A DNA stretch of 48,399 bases, from the NCBI GenBank assembly GCA_028286915.1, contig JAQBQQ010000005.1:1-48399 (forward strand), in the 5' to 3' direction. The position numbers and the translations under genes are program-made. The notes beneath the pieces are model-generated. The model was not told the origin of the DNA. It saw nothing but the letters and a program-made list of their open reading frames with translations, and did no database searches. Every line of letters begins with the position of its first letter. Position 1 is the stretch's first letter. Source of the stretch: Candidatus Peribacteria bacterium. GTDB taxonomy: Bacteria > Patescibacteriota > Gracilibacteria > Peribacterales > Peribacteraceae. Below are positions 1 to 7,970 of the stretch, piece by piece.

Positions 1-3000
1 CCGCAGGGTTATACGGTTGGCTATACGCTGTGTATTGATACCACGTCCTGCCATGGCAATACGCCTGTGTCATCCGATACTGCCCGTGTCTCTGTGCCGG
101 CAAATGGTTATGCCGATCTCTGGTGGCATTTTACGCCTGTCGTTCAGAATGCTGATTTGACTATCTCCAAGACCGGTCCCTCCGTTATTCACCCGGGCGA
201 CCAGGTGCAGTATACGGTGACGGTAACCAATAACGGTCCGGCCACAGTTGGCGACTTTACCGTTACAGATATGCTGCCTGCCGGCTTTACCTACACAAAT
301 TACTACTCCGACTTCTTTGGTTGTCCACAGACATCTTCTACCAGTGTTACATGTACAGGACGGAATCTGGCATCCGGTCAATCTCGTTCATTTAATATTT
401 CGTTGATCGCACCAAATGTTTCCTCGAATAACGATTCATTCTGTACATCTAAAATTGTCAATACGGCGACTGTCAGCAGTGCCAACGATAATAATTCCCA
501 GAATAACTCCACACGGTTTGAATCCCAGGCCAATTGCCCGGTAACAACGACGACTCTTATTCCTACAAAGCTTGCCCCGGCGACGGTAAGGCAGACAGAC
601 GTGCTGGACTATACGTTGCAGATTCGCAATAGCAGTTCAGTTGCCGCTCAGAATGTGGAGGTATCGGATACTTTCCCTTACGGGCTCATCTATATTGCAC
701 AGTCGCAACCCAATGGCTTTACCTGCGATATTACAGCAGGAAAGATTACCTGCCGCGGTGCGAGTATTGCCGCGAACTCGTCGGTTGAATTGCACCTGAA
801 ATTCACGGTACCGGTATCGGTTGGTTGCAACACCAAACTCTTAAATGACTTTAGTGTTCGTGCCGATAACGCCGCTTTGGCTACCAGTCCAAAGGTAGAG
901 ACTGTTGTTCAGTGTGAACAGCAGACCGGTTGTATAGAGGTTTTGAAGGAAACTTTAACTCCACAGAATACGTTTATTACTCCCGTTACACAGTTCACAT
1001 TCAAGTTGGACAATAACCAGTCAACCGTAAATAACAACCAGGGCTATGCCCGTTTCGATGGTGTATCCGTTGGCCAGCATACGGTGTCTGAAGTGTCTGC
1101 CAATGGCTGGGAAAATATTGCCACCACACCACAGAATGGCCTGGTAAATGTCCAGGCTGGAAACCAGTGTGCAGTAGCGAATTTCAAGAATCGTCAGGTT
1201 CTGCCGCAGCAGGGCCAGCCGGCGTTGAAACTGGATAAGAGCGGGCCTTCTACGGCTGCTCAGGGCCAGGAAATTACCTACACTCTTAGCGTATCCAACA
1301 CCGGTACGGCCGCCGCAAACGGTGTTACCGTGACAGATAGCATTCCTAGCGGTCTGGATTACGTGCGCGCTCCGGGTTGTACCAACATGGGTAACCTGAT
1401 CAGCTGTACGGCAAACACACTGGCTCCGTATGGCGGGCATCAGGAATTCAATCTGACATTTAAGGTTAAACAGGACTACGCATGTAACGCATTTATCAAG
1501 AATACGGCAAAGGCTAATATTAATAATTCCAACTATGTGACGAGTCCGGAGGTGACGACTACTGTTCAGTGCCAGCAGCAAGGTCAGCCAAGTCTGACAG
1601 TGGAGAAGTCTGTTGTTCCTTCGTATGTTGCTACTACGCCGGGCAGCGCCCTTGCGTACACGGTAACGGTGCGCAATACCGGTACAGCTGTCGCCAACAA
1701 CGTTGTGGTAACCGATCAATTGGCTGATGGCCTGGAATTCCAGGGCGGTGATTGTACGGCCAATGGCCAGCTGGTTACGTGCCAGGCTGGTTCGCTTGCT
1801 CCAGGCGGATTCAAGTCTTTCACCATTCAGACAAAAGTACGCACTACTAGTGCGTGTACTCCTACTATTCTCAATACTGCCAAAGCATCTGCCAGCGGCG
1901 TGAATGAGGTTTCCAGCACGCAGGTGCCGGCCGCTATAACGTGTCCGCAGGATCAGCCTAGTTTTACCATTACCAAAACGGATAACCGCACCACTGCCCA
2001 GGCAGGTGACGTGCTTACCTACGATATCCGCGTGAAGAATACGTCTAACGTGAATGCACAGAGCGTGACGGTGCAGGATTTCCTGCCAAGTCAGCTGGAG
2101 TTCATTTCCGCATCAGACAGCCCAAACCGTAACGGCAGCAACATTTCCTGGACATTCCCTCTCAACGCCCAGACGGAAAAGCCGCTTAGTATCCAGGCGC
2201 GCGTTATTGGGTACGGTCTGTCCAATGGAACGGTTATTGTTAATACGGCCACTATTACCAACGGTCCGTCCGCCACAGATTCCACGACGGTACAGATTCA
2301 GCAGCAGCAGGGCGGTTTGGCCATTACCAAGAGCGGACCTTCAACGGTAAACCAGAACGGAACCTATGCCTATACTGTTACTGTTCAAAATACGAGCACG
2401 ACGACGGCGGTGAATAATGTGAAAGTGACGGATACCCTGTCACCCAGTCTTACATTCCTCGGCTATGGCAACTCCTGCTACCTGCTGAATGGCGTGGTGA
2501 ACTGTGACATTGGAACGCTGAACCCCGGCGCCACCAGCCAGCCGATTACGATTAACGTACAGGTAAAGAGTGATGCCCCATGTACGCCTATCTTAAATAC
2601 GGCATACGCAAACGGAACGAATGTCAGCCAGGCCACCAGTACGCAGATATCCACCCAATTGCAGTGCCAGCAGAGCGGCCAGAACTTCTCCATTAGTATT
2701 ATTGATTCGCCGGATCCCATCCGTCCTGCCCAGACACTTAACTATACATTGCAGGTGACGAACAATACGGATAGTAACCAGACGGCAACGGTAACGCAGA
2801 TTCTGCCTGGCCGCGTGGACTTTACCTATGCGTCTGATAACGGCCGCAATAACGGCAGCACCATTACATGGGACAATCAGTTTTTCACTCCGCGTCAGAC
2901 AAAGAATTACAACGTGACCGTCTACACGCATTCCGATCTGGTGAATAACGATACGCTCCAGACGACGGCGTACGTCGCCAACGCTCAGGCGCGCGAGACA

Positions 3001-3924
3001 ACCCGCGTTATTGCCGATAACTACAAGGCTAACCGTGACCTTACGCTGAGCATTACAGATACGCCGGACCCGGTACGCCCATGTAATGAACTCACCTATC
3101 GTTTGAGTATTCGCAATAATGGCAATGACGACCGTACGGTAACGGTTCGCGCAAATCTGGACCAGAAAACCCGTTTTGCTTCCGCATCCGACGGTGGTAA
3201 CGACCGCAGTAGCAGCGTTGTGGAATGGAATAATATCCGCGTTTACCGCAATAACACGAAAGATCTGGAACTGCGGGTGAACGTGGATTGCAGCGCACGT
3301 AACGGAGACAGTTTGTATCTCTCTGCCACAGCTGATGAAGCGTCTGATTCCGAGCGCACGCAGGTACAGGACAACTCCACGCCACAGACGAATAATAATA
3401 ACGGCATCCTTACCTTCCAAAAGCGCGCCAATCTTTCAACGGCTCAGCCCGGTGATACGGTTGTCTATACCATTACCATTACCAATGGCACGAATAATAC
3501 GATTACCAATGCCATGGTGAATGACAGTTTCAATTCCAGCCAGATTAACATGCAGAACGTTGGCCTGGGACAGCTAAACGGCAGCCAGCTGACATGGAAC
3601 CTTGGTACGCTGAATGCCGGCGATACGCGCACTCTTACGTACTCCGGACAGCTGGGTAGGAACCTGCGTCATGGTGACGTGGTGATCAATAATGCCGTAC
3701 TCACCTCCAGCCAGGGCGTGCTTAACTCGTCCGCAACGGTACAGATTATTCAGTACCTGCCACAGACGGGAAGCAGTTTCACCAATGATATGAATGACGG
3801 CAGCCAGTTCCTCCAGGCTACCGGTACATCCGCTTCCACCTCTGTTCCGGTGACAGCTACGGCCAGTGTCCTGCTCTCTATGGCAGGTGTAGCCGGTTAC
3901 TTCGGCCGCAGAATCTTCATCTAA
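1..3924 (+). CDS. DUF11-repeat surface protein with LPQTG motif (5' end outside window)
   Basis: The reading frame is open from base 1, so the N-terminus lies outside the window. The visible part is a chain of about nine DUF11-type Ig-like units, recognised by the recurring pattern of TYTVTVTN-like strands followed by VTDxLPxGL (for example near 154, 541, 1219, 1588, 1957, 2320, 2680, 3040 and 3405). One SpaA/prealbumin-like unit (about 925-1194) is inserted among them. Many units carry paired cysteines. The C-terminus has LPQTG (3757-3771), a Thr/Ser-rich linker of roughly 30 residues, a hydrophobic segment (about 3853-3900) and a GRR tail. This is the layout of an exported, wall- or membrane-anchored stalk or adhesin. 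The gap between LPQTG and the membrane segment is longer than in standard sortase substrates, and no sortase is in the window. A rho-independent terminator follows. The fold assignment is firm; the biological role is inferred. Confidence 0.9.
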   Translation, partial: PQGYTVGYTLCIDTTSCHGNTPVSSDTARVSVPANGYADLWWHFTPVVQNADLTISKTGPSVIHPGDQVQYTVTVTNNGPATVGDFTVTDMLPAGFTYTNYYSDFFGCPQTSSTSVTCTGRNLASGQSRSFNISLIAPNVSSNNDSFCTSKIVNTATVSSANDNNSQNNSTRFESQANCPVTTTTLIPTKLAPATVRQTDVLDYTLQIRNSSSVAAQNVEVSDTFPYGLIYIAQSQPNGFTCDITAGKITCRGASIAANSSVELHLKFTVPVSVGCNTKLLNDFSVRADNAALATSPKVETVVQCEQQTGCIEVLKETLTPQNTFITPVTQFTFKLDNNQSTVNNNQGYARFDGVSVGQHTVSEVSANGWENIATTPQNGLVNVQAGNQCAVANFKNRQVLPQQGQPALKLDKSGPSTAAQGQEITYTLSVSNTGTAAANGVTVTDSIPSGLDYVRAPGCTNMGNLISCTANTLAPYGGHQEFNLTFKVKQDYACNAFIKNTAKANINNSNYVTSPEVTTTVQCQQQGQPSLTVEKSVVPSYVATTPGSALAYTVTVRNTGTAVANNVVVTDQLADGLEFQGGDCTANGQLVTCQAGSLAPGGFKSFTIQTKVRTTSACTPTILNTAKASASGVNEVSSTQVPAAITCPQDQPSFTITKTDNRTTAQAGDVLTYDIRVKNTSNVNAQSVTVQDFLPSQLEFISASDSPNRNGSNISWTFPLNAQTEKPLSIQARVIGYGLSNGTVIVNTATITNGPSATDSTTVQIQQQQGGLAITKSGPSTVNQNGTYAYTVTVQNTSTTTAVNNVKVTDTLSPSLTFLGYGNSCYLLNGVVNCDIGTLNPGATSQPITINVQVKSDAPCTPILNTAYANGTNVSQATSTQISTQLQCQQSGQNFSISIIDSPDPIRPAQTLNYTLQVTNNTDSNQTATVTQILPGRVDFTYASDNGRNNGSTITWDNQFFTPRQTKNYNVTVYTHSDLVNNDTLQTTAYVANAQARETTRVIADNYKANRDLTLSITDTPDPVRPCNELTYRLSIRNNGNDDRTVTVRANLDQKTRFASASDGGNDRSSSVVEWNNIRVYRNNTKDLELRVNVDCSARNGDSLYLSATADEASDSERTQVQDNSTPQTNNNNGILTFQKRANLSTAQPGDTVVYTITITNGTNNTITNAMVNDSFNSSQINMQNVGLGQLNGSQLTWNLGTLNAGDTRTLTYSGQLGRNLRHGDVVINNAVLTSSQGVLNSSATVQIIQYLPQTGSSFTNDMNDGSQFLQATGTSASTSVPVTATASVLLSMAGVAGYFGRRIFI

Positions 3925-3945
3925 GTTGTATTCTAAGTTCGTACA

Positions 3946-3971
3946 AAAACCCGGCCAAGGCCGGGTTTTTT
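3946..3971 (+). terminator. Intrinsic terminator after the DUF11 protein
   Basis: Inverted repeat AAAACCCGGCC / GGCCGGGTTTT with a two-base centre, ending in a T-run, 22 bases after the stop. The A-run on the other side means it could also serve the convergent gene at 4004-4372. Confidence 0.9.
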
Positions 3972-4003
3972 GATGGCAGATGTAATGGAAAATAATTGCC
4001 TCT

Positions 4004-4372
4004 TTACTGCTGGCGCTTTGCCCGCCACCGTTCTTCCATTTTGCCGATATGATCATGATCAAACCCGAAATAGTGGGCAACTTCGTGCCAGAGGGTTTCA
4101 CGGACAATATCCGGTATGCGTTCTTCTGTTCCGGCTACCTGTTCAATAGACTGCTGGAACAGCGTGATTTTGTCGGGCAGCTTGCCGTTCATTTCTCCCC
4201 TGCCCCAAGCCGTAAGTGGCACGCCTTCGTACAGGCCTAATAGAATACCCCGTTGCCGCGGTGGCGCTTCCTGCTCTATGACAATAATGACATCATTCAG
4301 TCTGTCGCGGATCTGGTCCGGTAGCGCGCTAATGGCATCCTGAATAATGGTTTCGTAACTGGCATGGTCCAT
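4004..4372 (-). CDS. Zincin-like metallopeptidase family protein (PF06262 type)
   Basis: 122-residue protein with HEVAHYFGFDHDH at residues 96-108. HExxH followed by GxxD is the zinc-binding signature of the small metallopeptidase family PF06262, and the length fits that family. His96, Glu97 and His100 are present, with Asp105 the likely third ligand. No signal peptide is visible, so it is probably cytoplasmic. Substrates of this family are not established. It is convergent with the DUF11 gene and shares its terminator region. The next gene on the same strand (4399-5091) ends 26 bases upstream, so the two may be co-transcribed. Confidence 0.85.
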   Translation of the reverse strand: MDHASYETIIQDAISALPDQIRDRLNDVIIVIEQEAPPRQRGILLGLYEGVPLTAWGRGEMNGKLPDKITLFQQSIEQVAGTEERIPDIVRETLWHEVAHYFGFDHDHIGKMEERWRAKRQQ

Positions 4373-4398
4373 AGTCCGGTGAGTATGACTTTTTTTCG

Positions 4399-5091
4399 TT
4401 ACCGGGCAAAGCGTAGTGATCGGAAAAAGTCCGGTTTTTTGAGGTCCACTATATAATAGGATGTAATCAGTAGTAAGCCGAGCAGTGCCATGCCAAGCTG
4501 GTATTGGAACGGCAGGCTGCCGAAATAGGCGTACATAAAAGCACCCGGCGCCACGCCGAGGGCAGTGACCGCCAAAAATTCCCAGCGCCCGATAGTGGTA
4601 AATATACCAAAGGCATAACTGACAATATCACCGTGGACAATCATGCGGATGAAGAGCGAGTGCAGGAAATTTCCCTGTACCAGATGGGCAATGCTATCCA
4701 GACGACTGCTTTGCATATATTTGCCGATAAGCGGCTTCCCGAAGTATCGTGACGCTTCAAACAGTATTTGTCCGCCCAGCACCCAGGAAAGGAGTGTAAG
4801 AAATGCTGTCGGCAACCAGCCCCAGAGCAAGACAGCAATGGGAATGAATGGCAACAGGCTGCCGAAAGGAATTGCTACTGTGGCAATGCCGAGCAGTACA
4901 TACAGAAACATGCCAAGTGCCGGGGAGCTGCCCTTTAAGAGCGGCTCAAGTGTGGTAAGGTGTGATTGCAGTAAATATGATACGCCAATGAAGATAACGA
5001 ATGCCGGAATGGCGGGCCAGATTTTGCGAAGAATAGGGAGCACGGTTTGAGTATGCATGGAAAACATTAAGGACTCATTAAGGGCTTTCAT
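4399..5091 (-). CDS. VTT/TVP38-TMEM64 (DedA-like) membrane protein
   Basis: 230-residue integral membrane protein with about five or six hydrophobic segments. The central region, with FGSLLPFIPIAVLLWG, a G-rich stretch around GGQILFEASRYFG, and later ALGVAPGAFMYAYFG, matches the VTT domain of TVP38/TMEM64 and DedA proteins, which act in lipid scrambling or membrane homeostasis. The start is uncertain: the first ATG (5091) is immediately preceded by a G-run, with an alternative at the internal methionines about nine to twelve codons later. The family assignment rests on the overall pattern rather than on a single catalytic motif. Confidence 0.75.
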   Translation of the reverse strand: MKALNESLMFSMHTQTVLPILRKIWPAIPAFVIFIGVSYLLQSHLTTLEPLLKGSSPALGMFLYVLLGIATVAIPFGSLLPFIPIAVLLWGWLPTAFLTLLSWVLGGQILFEASRYFGKPLIGKYMQSSRLDSIAHLVQGNFLHSLFIRMIVHGDIVSYAFGIFTTIGRWEFLAVTALGVAPGAFMYAYFGSLPFQYQLGMALLGLLLITSYYIVDLKKPDFFRSLRFAR

Positions 5092-5188
5092 CCCCCCATA
5101 AGATGTACCATGGCGCCTATATAAGACGCGGAATGGAACGGAACGTTACGTTTTTCTTTTCGGGGCAGATATTTGCTATCATGCATAC

Positions 5189-5992
5189 ATGGGCTTTTTT
5201 ATCCGCTCCGTTCAGCGATTCTGCATTGGCATACTCGCCCTTGTTGTATTGTGGTTCATTGTCACACAGATTTATGATCGTCTTGACGAGCAGTTGCCGG
5301 CATATCTGGCTTTACTGCTGACGTATGTTATTTCAGCGTATGTCCTTCTGCCTCAGCTTATTCATGCATCGGTTATTATTTTTCGCAGAGGTCATATTCC
5401 CCGTTGCACCCGTGTTGCCGACGGGCTGCTGGCCGACCCGGTGAATATAGTATTGCTTGGTACAGAACAGCAACTCCGTGCTGCTTTTCACGCCGCCCGC
5501 TGGTTTGAGGCCGATAATCTTACGATCCGAAGCATGTGGGAGATGGCCCGTGCGTTTGTGTGGAATACGGCTTACCCAACGGCTCCGTTTAGTAAGCGCT
5601 ATCTGTTCGGCCGGAAACAGGACATTGGCTTTCAGCTTCCCATAGGACACAGCCCGCGCCAGCGCCATCATATTCGTTTTTGGGCGGCGAATGCGGACGA
5701 GCTTATAGACCCCATGAATGCCCGTTATTGGATAACAAAATATGCAGTTGATCCCTCCACTGCCCTTATGTGGATTGGCGCTGCCAGCAAAGACACCGGC
5801 TTTGGTCTGGCCCGGCTTACGTTCCAGATTACTCATGCCGTCGATCATTATATAGATGATGAGCGCGATTTTATTATCGCTTCCCTGCGCGAAGCGGGAG
5901 TTATCCATAGCGAGCATTCGTTTGCCTCAGGCGAATTCACCATTGGCAAATATGTTTCTGATGGCCATATCGTGGTATCGGAATTGCGCTAG
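5189..5992 (+). CDS. LssY C-terminal-domain-like membrane protein
   Basis: 267 residues: two N-terminal membrane segments (about residues 8-28 and 38-62), then a soluble domain beginning DPVNIVLLGTEQQLRAAFHA, with a later TLTIRSMWE-like stretch and an H-rich core (HSPRQRHHIRFW). This order resembles the LssY C-terminal domain often attached to PAP2 phosphatases. No PAP2 part is present. The -10-like TATCAT at 5177-5182 lies only six bases before the ATG, suggesting a leaderless mRNA. It is divergent from the VTT gene. The domain call is moderately sure; the function is unknown. Confidence 0.65.
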   Translation: MGFFIRSVQRFCIGILALVVLWFIVTQIYDRLDEQLPAYLALLLTYVISAYVLLPQLIHASVIIFRRGHIPRCTRVADGLLADPVNIVLLGTEQQLRAAFHAARWFEADNLTIRSMWEMARAFVWNTAYPTAPFSKRYLFGRKQDIGFQLPIGHSPRQRHHIRFWAANADELIDPMNARYWITKYAVDPSTALMWIGAASKDTGFGLARLTFQITHAVDHYIDDERDFIIASLREAGVIHSEHSFASGEFTIGKYVSDGHIVVSELR

Positions 5993-6015
5993 GTATTTTT
6001 ATGCCAATACGCCTG

Positions 6016-6432
6016 TTATTCTTTTTTTCCGGCAATATTAAACATCCAGTGAATGCCGAATTTGTCCGTTAGCATGCCAAAAGTATCGCCCCAGAATTGC
6101 GGTGCGAGCGGCATGGTCACGGTTCCGCCTGCGCTTAGTTTTGTGAACATGTCATGCAGTTTTTCATTGTCTGTTCCCGCAACGGACATACTTATATTAT
6201 CGCCTGTGGCAACTGTTGTGCCCGGCTGCGTGTCGCTGGCCATGAATGATAATGAATCGTTCTGCAGCATGGCGTGCATAATTTTACCTTTATACTCCTC
6301 CGGAGCATGTACCGGCGCCTCACCGAATGTCTGCATAACCAGCTTTCCGCCCATGCAAGCCGCATAAAATTCCATGACTTCTTTGCAGTTGCCGTTAAAG
6401 GTGATGTACGGGGAGAGGTAGGTAGGTTGCAT
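6016..6432 (-). CDS. VOC-family (PhnB-like glyoxalase fold) protein
   Basis: About 138 residues from the ATG at 6432; a GTG six codons upstream is less likely. The sequence opens with SPYITFNGNCKEVMEFY and contains MHAMLQNDSLSFMASD and PQFWGDTFGMLTDKFGIHW, the typical strands of PhnB-like members of the vicinal oxygen chelate superfamily. These small cytoplasmic proteins usually act as dimers. Their substrates cannot be read from sequence. It is convergent with the LssY-like gene. Confidence 0.88.
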   Translation of the reverse strand: MQPTYLSPYITFNGNCKEVMEFYAACMGGKLVMQTFGEAPVHAPEEYKGKIMHAMLQNDSLSFMASDTQPGTTVATGDNISMSVAGTDNEKLHDMFTKLSAGGTVTMPLAPQFWGDTFGMLTDKFGIHWMFNIAGKKE

Positions 6433-6483
6433 AAGGCCAGTATAGAACACTGTTCCAGTTATTCCAGATTTTTATTTGTACAT

Positions 6484-6705
6484 TTAGTGCCGGCACAGTG
6501 TGTCAAACACAGCGTGCAAAATACGGTCCATCATGGGACGCATTCTTGCCTTTGCCTCACAGGCGTCATCAAAATCCACATAACCGGTTGAAATCATATG
6601 CTTAACAAGCGATTCGCCACGGGGTAACCGCAGTGCTCTGTGCATATCCTCTATAGTCAGATCACTTCTGTTTGCCGGCGGGTTTCTTGTGGGTGAGTTA
6701 GGCAT
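6484..6705 (-). CDS. Small hypothetical protein
   Basis: Start placed at the ATG at 6705 (MPNSPTRNPP), giving about 73 residues; a TTG ten codons upstream would give 83. Not recognised. The N-terminus is proline- and asparagine-rich, and the rest is probably helical (DLTIEDMHRALRLPRGESL, then a Met/Arg-rich helix). It lies just outside the first R2 repeat at the left edge of the accessory island. Confidence 0.5.
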   Translation of the reverse strand: MPNSPTRNPPANRSDLTIEDMHRALRLPRGESLVKHMISTGYVDFDDACEAKARMRPMMDRILHAVFDTLCRH

Positions 6706-6722
6706 ATATGAGAATAGAGAAA

Positions 6723-6777
6723 TTGATTCAGCCAATCTCGGCGTAGCTCCAAGAGGAGTGTAGACGGATGGCAGGGA
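6723..6777. repeat. R2 repeat, copy a
   Basis: Shares with 7225-7282 the blocks TTGATTYAGCCAATCTCGGC and GACGGATGGCNGGGGA. Between the blocks each copy carries a different short hairpin at the same place; here it is CTCC-aaga-GGAG. The outer ends can also pair imperfectly (AGCCA with TGGCT). The pair brackets the small gene at 6925-7110. Confidence 0.7.
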
Positions 6778-6887
6778 TTAGGGGTGGGTGAAAGCGTGAA
6801 TGAGCAGACGAATATAAAATGAAACAGTCGATACTATGATAGTAGAAAATTTATTTGATTAAATTTTATTGTAAGGCAGTAGTAATC

Positions 6888-6914
6888 CATGACGGCGCTT
6901 GAAGCGCCGTCATG
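6888..6914 (-). terminator. Perfect 13-bp hairpin downstream of the small secreted protein
   Basis: CATGACGGCGCTT and AAGCGCCGTCATG form a perfect inverted repeat with a one-base centre, eleven bases after the stop of the minus-strand gene at 6925-7110. No T-run follows on that strand, so it is a transcript-end or RNA-stability structure rather than a textbook terminator. Confidence 0.55.
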
Positions 6915-6924
6915 GGGTTGCGTT

Positions 6925-7110
6925 CTACTCGGTCCAGAGTACTACCCATCCGAGCCTCGCCGAGCCTTCGCAGTAGCAGGCCATAAGCAAGCCCGCGAAT
7001 TGAGATGGACCGTGGATGGACGCTTCGGTGGCAAATGCTACCAAGAAAACAACGGTGCCAACAGCGGTTCCAATGAGACGCCGCATCGGCCGGACACAGA
7101 AGGTTTTCAT
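6925..7110 (-). CDS. Small secreted or membrane-anchored protein (61 aa)
   Basis: Starts MKTFCVRPMRRLIGTAVGTV: a basic N-region, then a hydrophobic core (residues about 12-28) and an ALA-type small-residue region, so a signal peptide or membrane anchor. A second hydrophobic patch contains Cys residues (LLMACYC). A Shine-Dalgarno GAGG lies seven bases before the ATG. It is GC-rich compared with neighbouring intergenic DNA and is the only gene between the two R2 repeats. No homologue is recognised. Confidence 0.6.
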   Translation of the reverse strand: MKTFCVRPMRRLIGTAVGTVVFLVAFATEASIHGPSQFAGLLMACYCEGSARLGWVVLWTE

Positions 7111-7224
7111 ATTCAGCCTCGTCGGATTACGGAACGGAGCGGTTTCAACGCAAGGTAAATAGTATCATACATTACCCAATATAGTTTACTTTCATAGCTG
7201 ACTAATGATACTTGGTATTTTGTT

Positions 7225-7282
7225 TTGATTTAGCCAATCTCGGCGCAGTCCGCCACGGCGGACGAAGACGGATGGCTGGGGA
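7225..7282. repeat. R2 repeat, copy b
   Basis: Second copy of the 6723-6777 element. The variable hairpin is GTCCGCC-ac-GGCGGAC, different in sequence but at the same position as in copy a. That suggests selection for structure rather than sequence. Its right end runs into the tRNA-Gln-like 12-mer at 7273-7284. Confidence 0.7.
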
Positions 7283-7284
7283 GC
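7273..7284 (+). other. Putative attachment-like site: 12-bp copy of the tRNA-Gln 3' end
   Basis: TGGCTGGGGAGC here is identical to 33292-33303, the reverse complement of the last 12 bases of tRNA-Gln including its CCA, in the same orientation. A duplicated tRNA 3' end at the far side of an accessory region is the classical mark of tRNA-targeted integration. The match is short, so this remains an inference. Confidence 0.5.
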
Positions 7285-7303
7285 CTGAATAATTTTTGCA
7301 GGC

Positions 7304-7579
7304 TTAACTATCATTATGATCAGCCAATAAGGCATTTCTTAGTACCTGTCTTAAAGTCACCTTGCCTTTCGTTGTTTTAAAATAATCTTCTCGTCGAATT
7401 GCATCTTCTTTTGATGTATGAGCTTCGAAATATAATAGTTCAAATGGCCTTCTGGGTGCAGTGGATATATTTTCTCCATTCTGATGCTGAAGAAATCGAC
7501 GTCGGACGTTATTTGTGAATCCAATATAAAATTGCTTGTCTTTCAGACTGCGTAAAACGTAAACATACCAAAATTGCAT
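7304..7579 (-). CDS. GIY-YIG nuclease domain protein
   Basis: 91 residues beginning MQFWYVYVLRSLKDKQFYIG, where VYVLRS...YIG is the GIY-YIG core. Then come TNNVRRRFLQHQNG (conserved Arg on the helix), FEAHTSKEDAIRRE (conserved Glu) and a basic C-terminus. This is the single-domain UPF0213/YhbQ-like form, common in Patescibacteria and usually annotated as an excinuclease-like endonuclease. No partner domain is present. It sits just inside the left edge of the island and is followed upstream by a minus-strand terminator. Confidence 0.9.
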   Translation of the reverse strand: MQFWYVYVLRSLKDKQFYIGFTNNVRRRFLQHQNGENISTAPRRPFELLYFEAHTSKEDAIRREDYFKTTKGKVTLRQVLRNALLADHNDS

Positions 7580-7610
7580 AGCAGATAATAATACAGATAT
7601 TTATTTCCAT

Positions 7611-7653
7611 AAAAAAGACCTGAACCACTCAGGCTCTGGCCTTCGGGTTCAGG
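7611..7653 (-). terminator. Minus-strand terminator overlapping a second hairpin
   Basis: On the minus strand CCTGAACC...GGTTCAGG is followed by TCTTTTTT. The adjoining bases 7654-7685 form a second long hairpin, CCATGCACT...AGTGCATGG. The outer CTGAAC of that hairpin (7685-7690) can pair with GTTCAG of the terminator stem, so the two structures are mutually exclusive. No intact gene ends here; the gap 7580-7970 otherwise holds R4 copy a and no coding sequence that I can support. Confidence 0.6.
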
Positions 7654-7743
7654 CCATGCACTCGAGCGAAGCGAGTAGTGCATGGCTGAACAGACGGATC
7701 ATCCCTAAGCTTTTGAGGGGGTGTTTGGAGCTTGTGATGAGGT

Positions 7744-7776
7744 CAAATCAGATGCAGTTAAGGCAAGTGGGTCACG
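7744..7776. repeat. R4 repeat, left copy
   Basis: CAAAT...GTTAAGGCAAGTGGGTCAC. It aligns with 32520-32552 (CAAAT...GTTAGAGCAAGCGGGTCAC) with few differences. A shorter match (GGCAAGCGGGTC) is at 33262-33273, next to tRNA-Gln. The copies sit near the two ends of the accessory island. Confidence 0.5.
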
Positions 7777-7970
7777 CCGTGAAATGAGACAAATGAGACA
7801 GTACTAAGGAGGTATGTTTCATTGAGCAAATAATTTGATCAATAATTTTAAATTTGCTGCAGGATCTCAGTTTTTAAGAGGGAGATTAAATAGGATATTG
7901 GGCATTATGACTTATATTTTCGATATATAGATTATATTAATATATTATGTTATAATTATACATAAAGAAT

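Noticed and set aside
2593-3420. Long minus-strand frames inside the DUF11 gene
   Set aside because: They are antisense to a clearly repetitive coding sequence and have no initiation signals.
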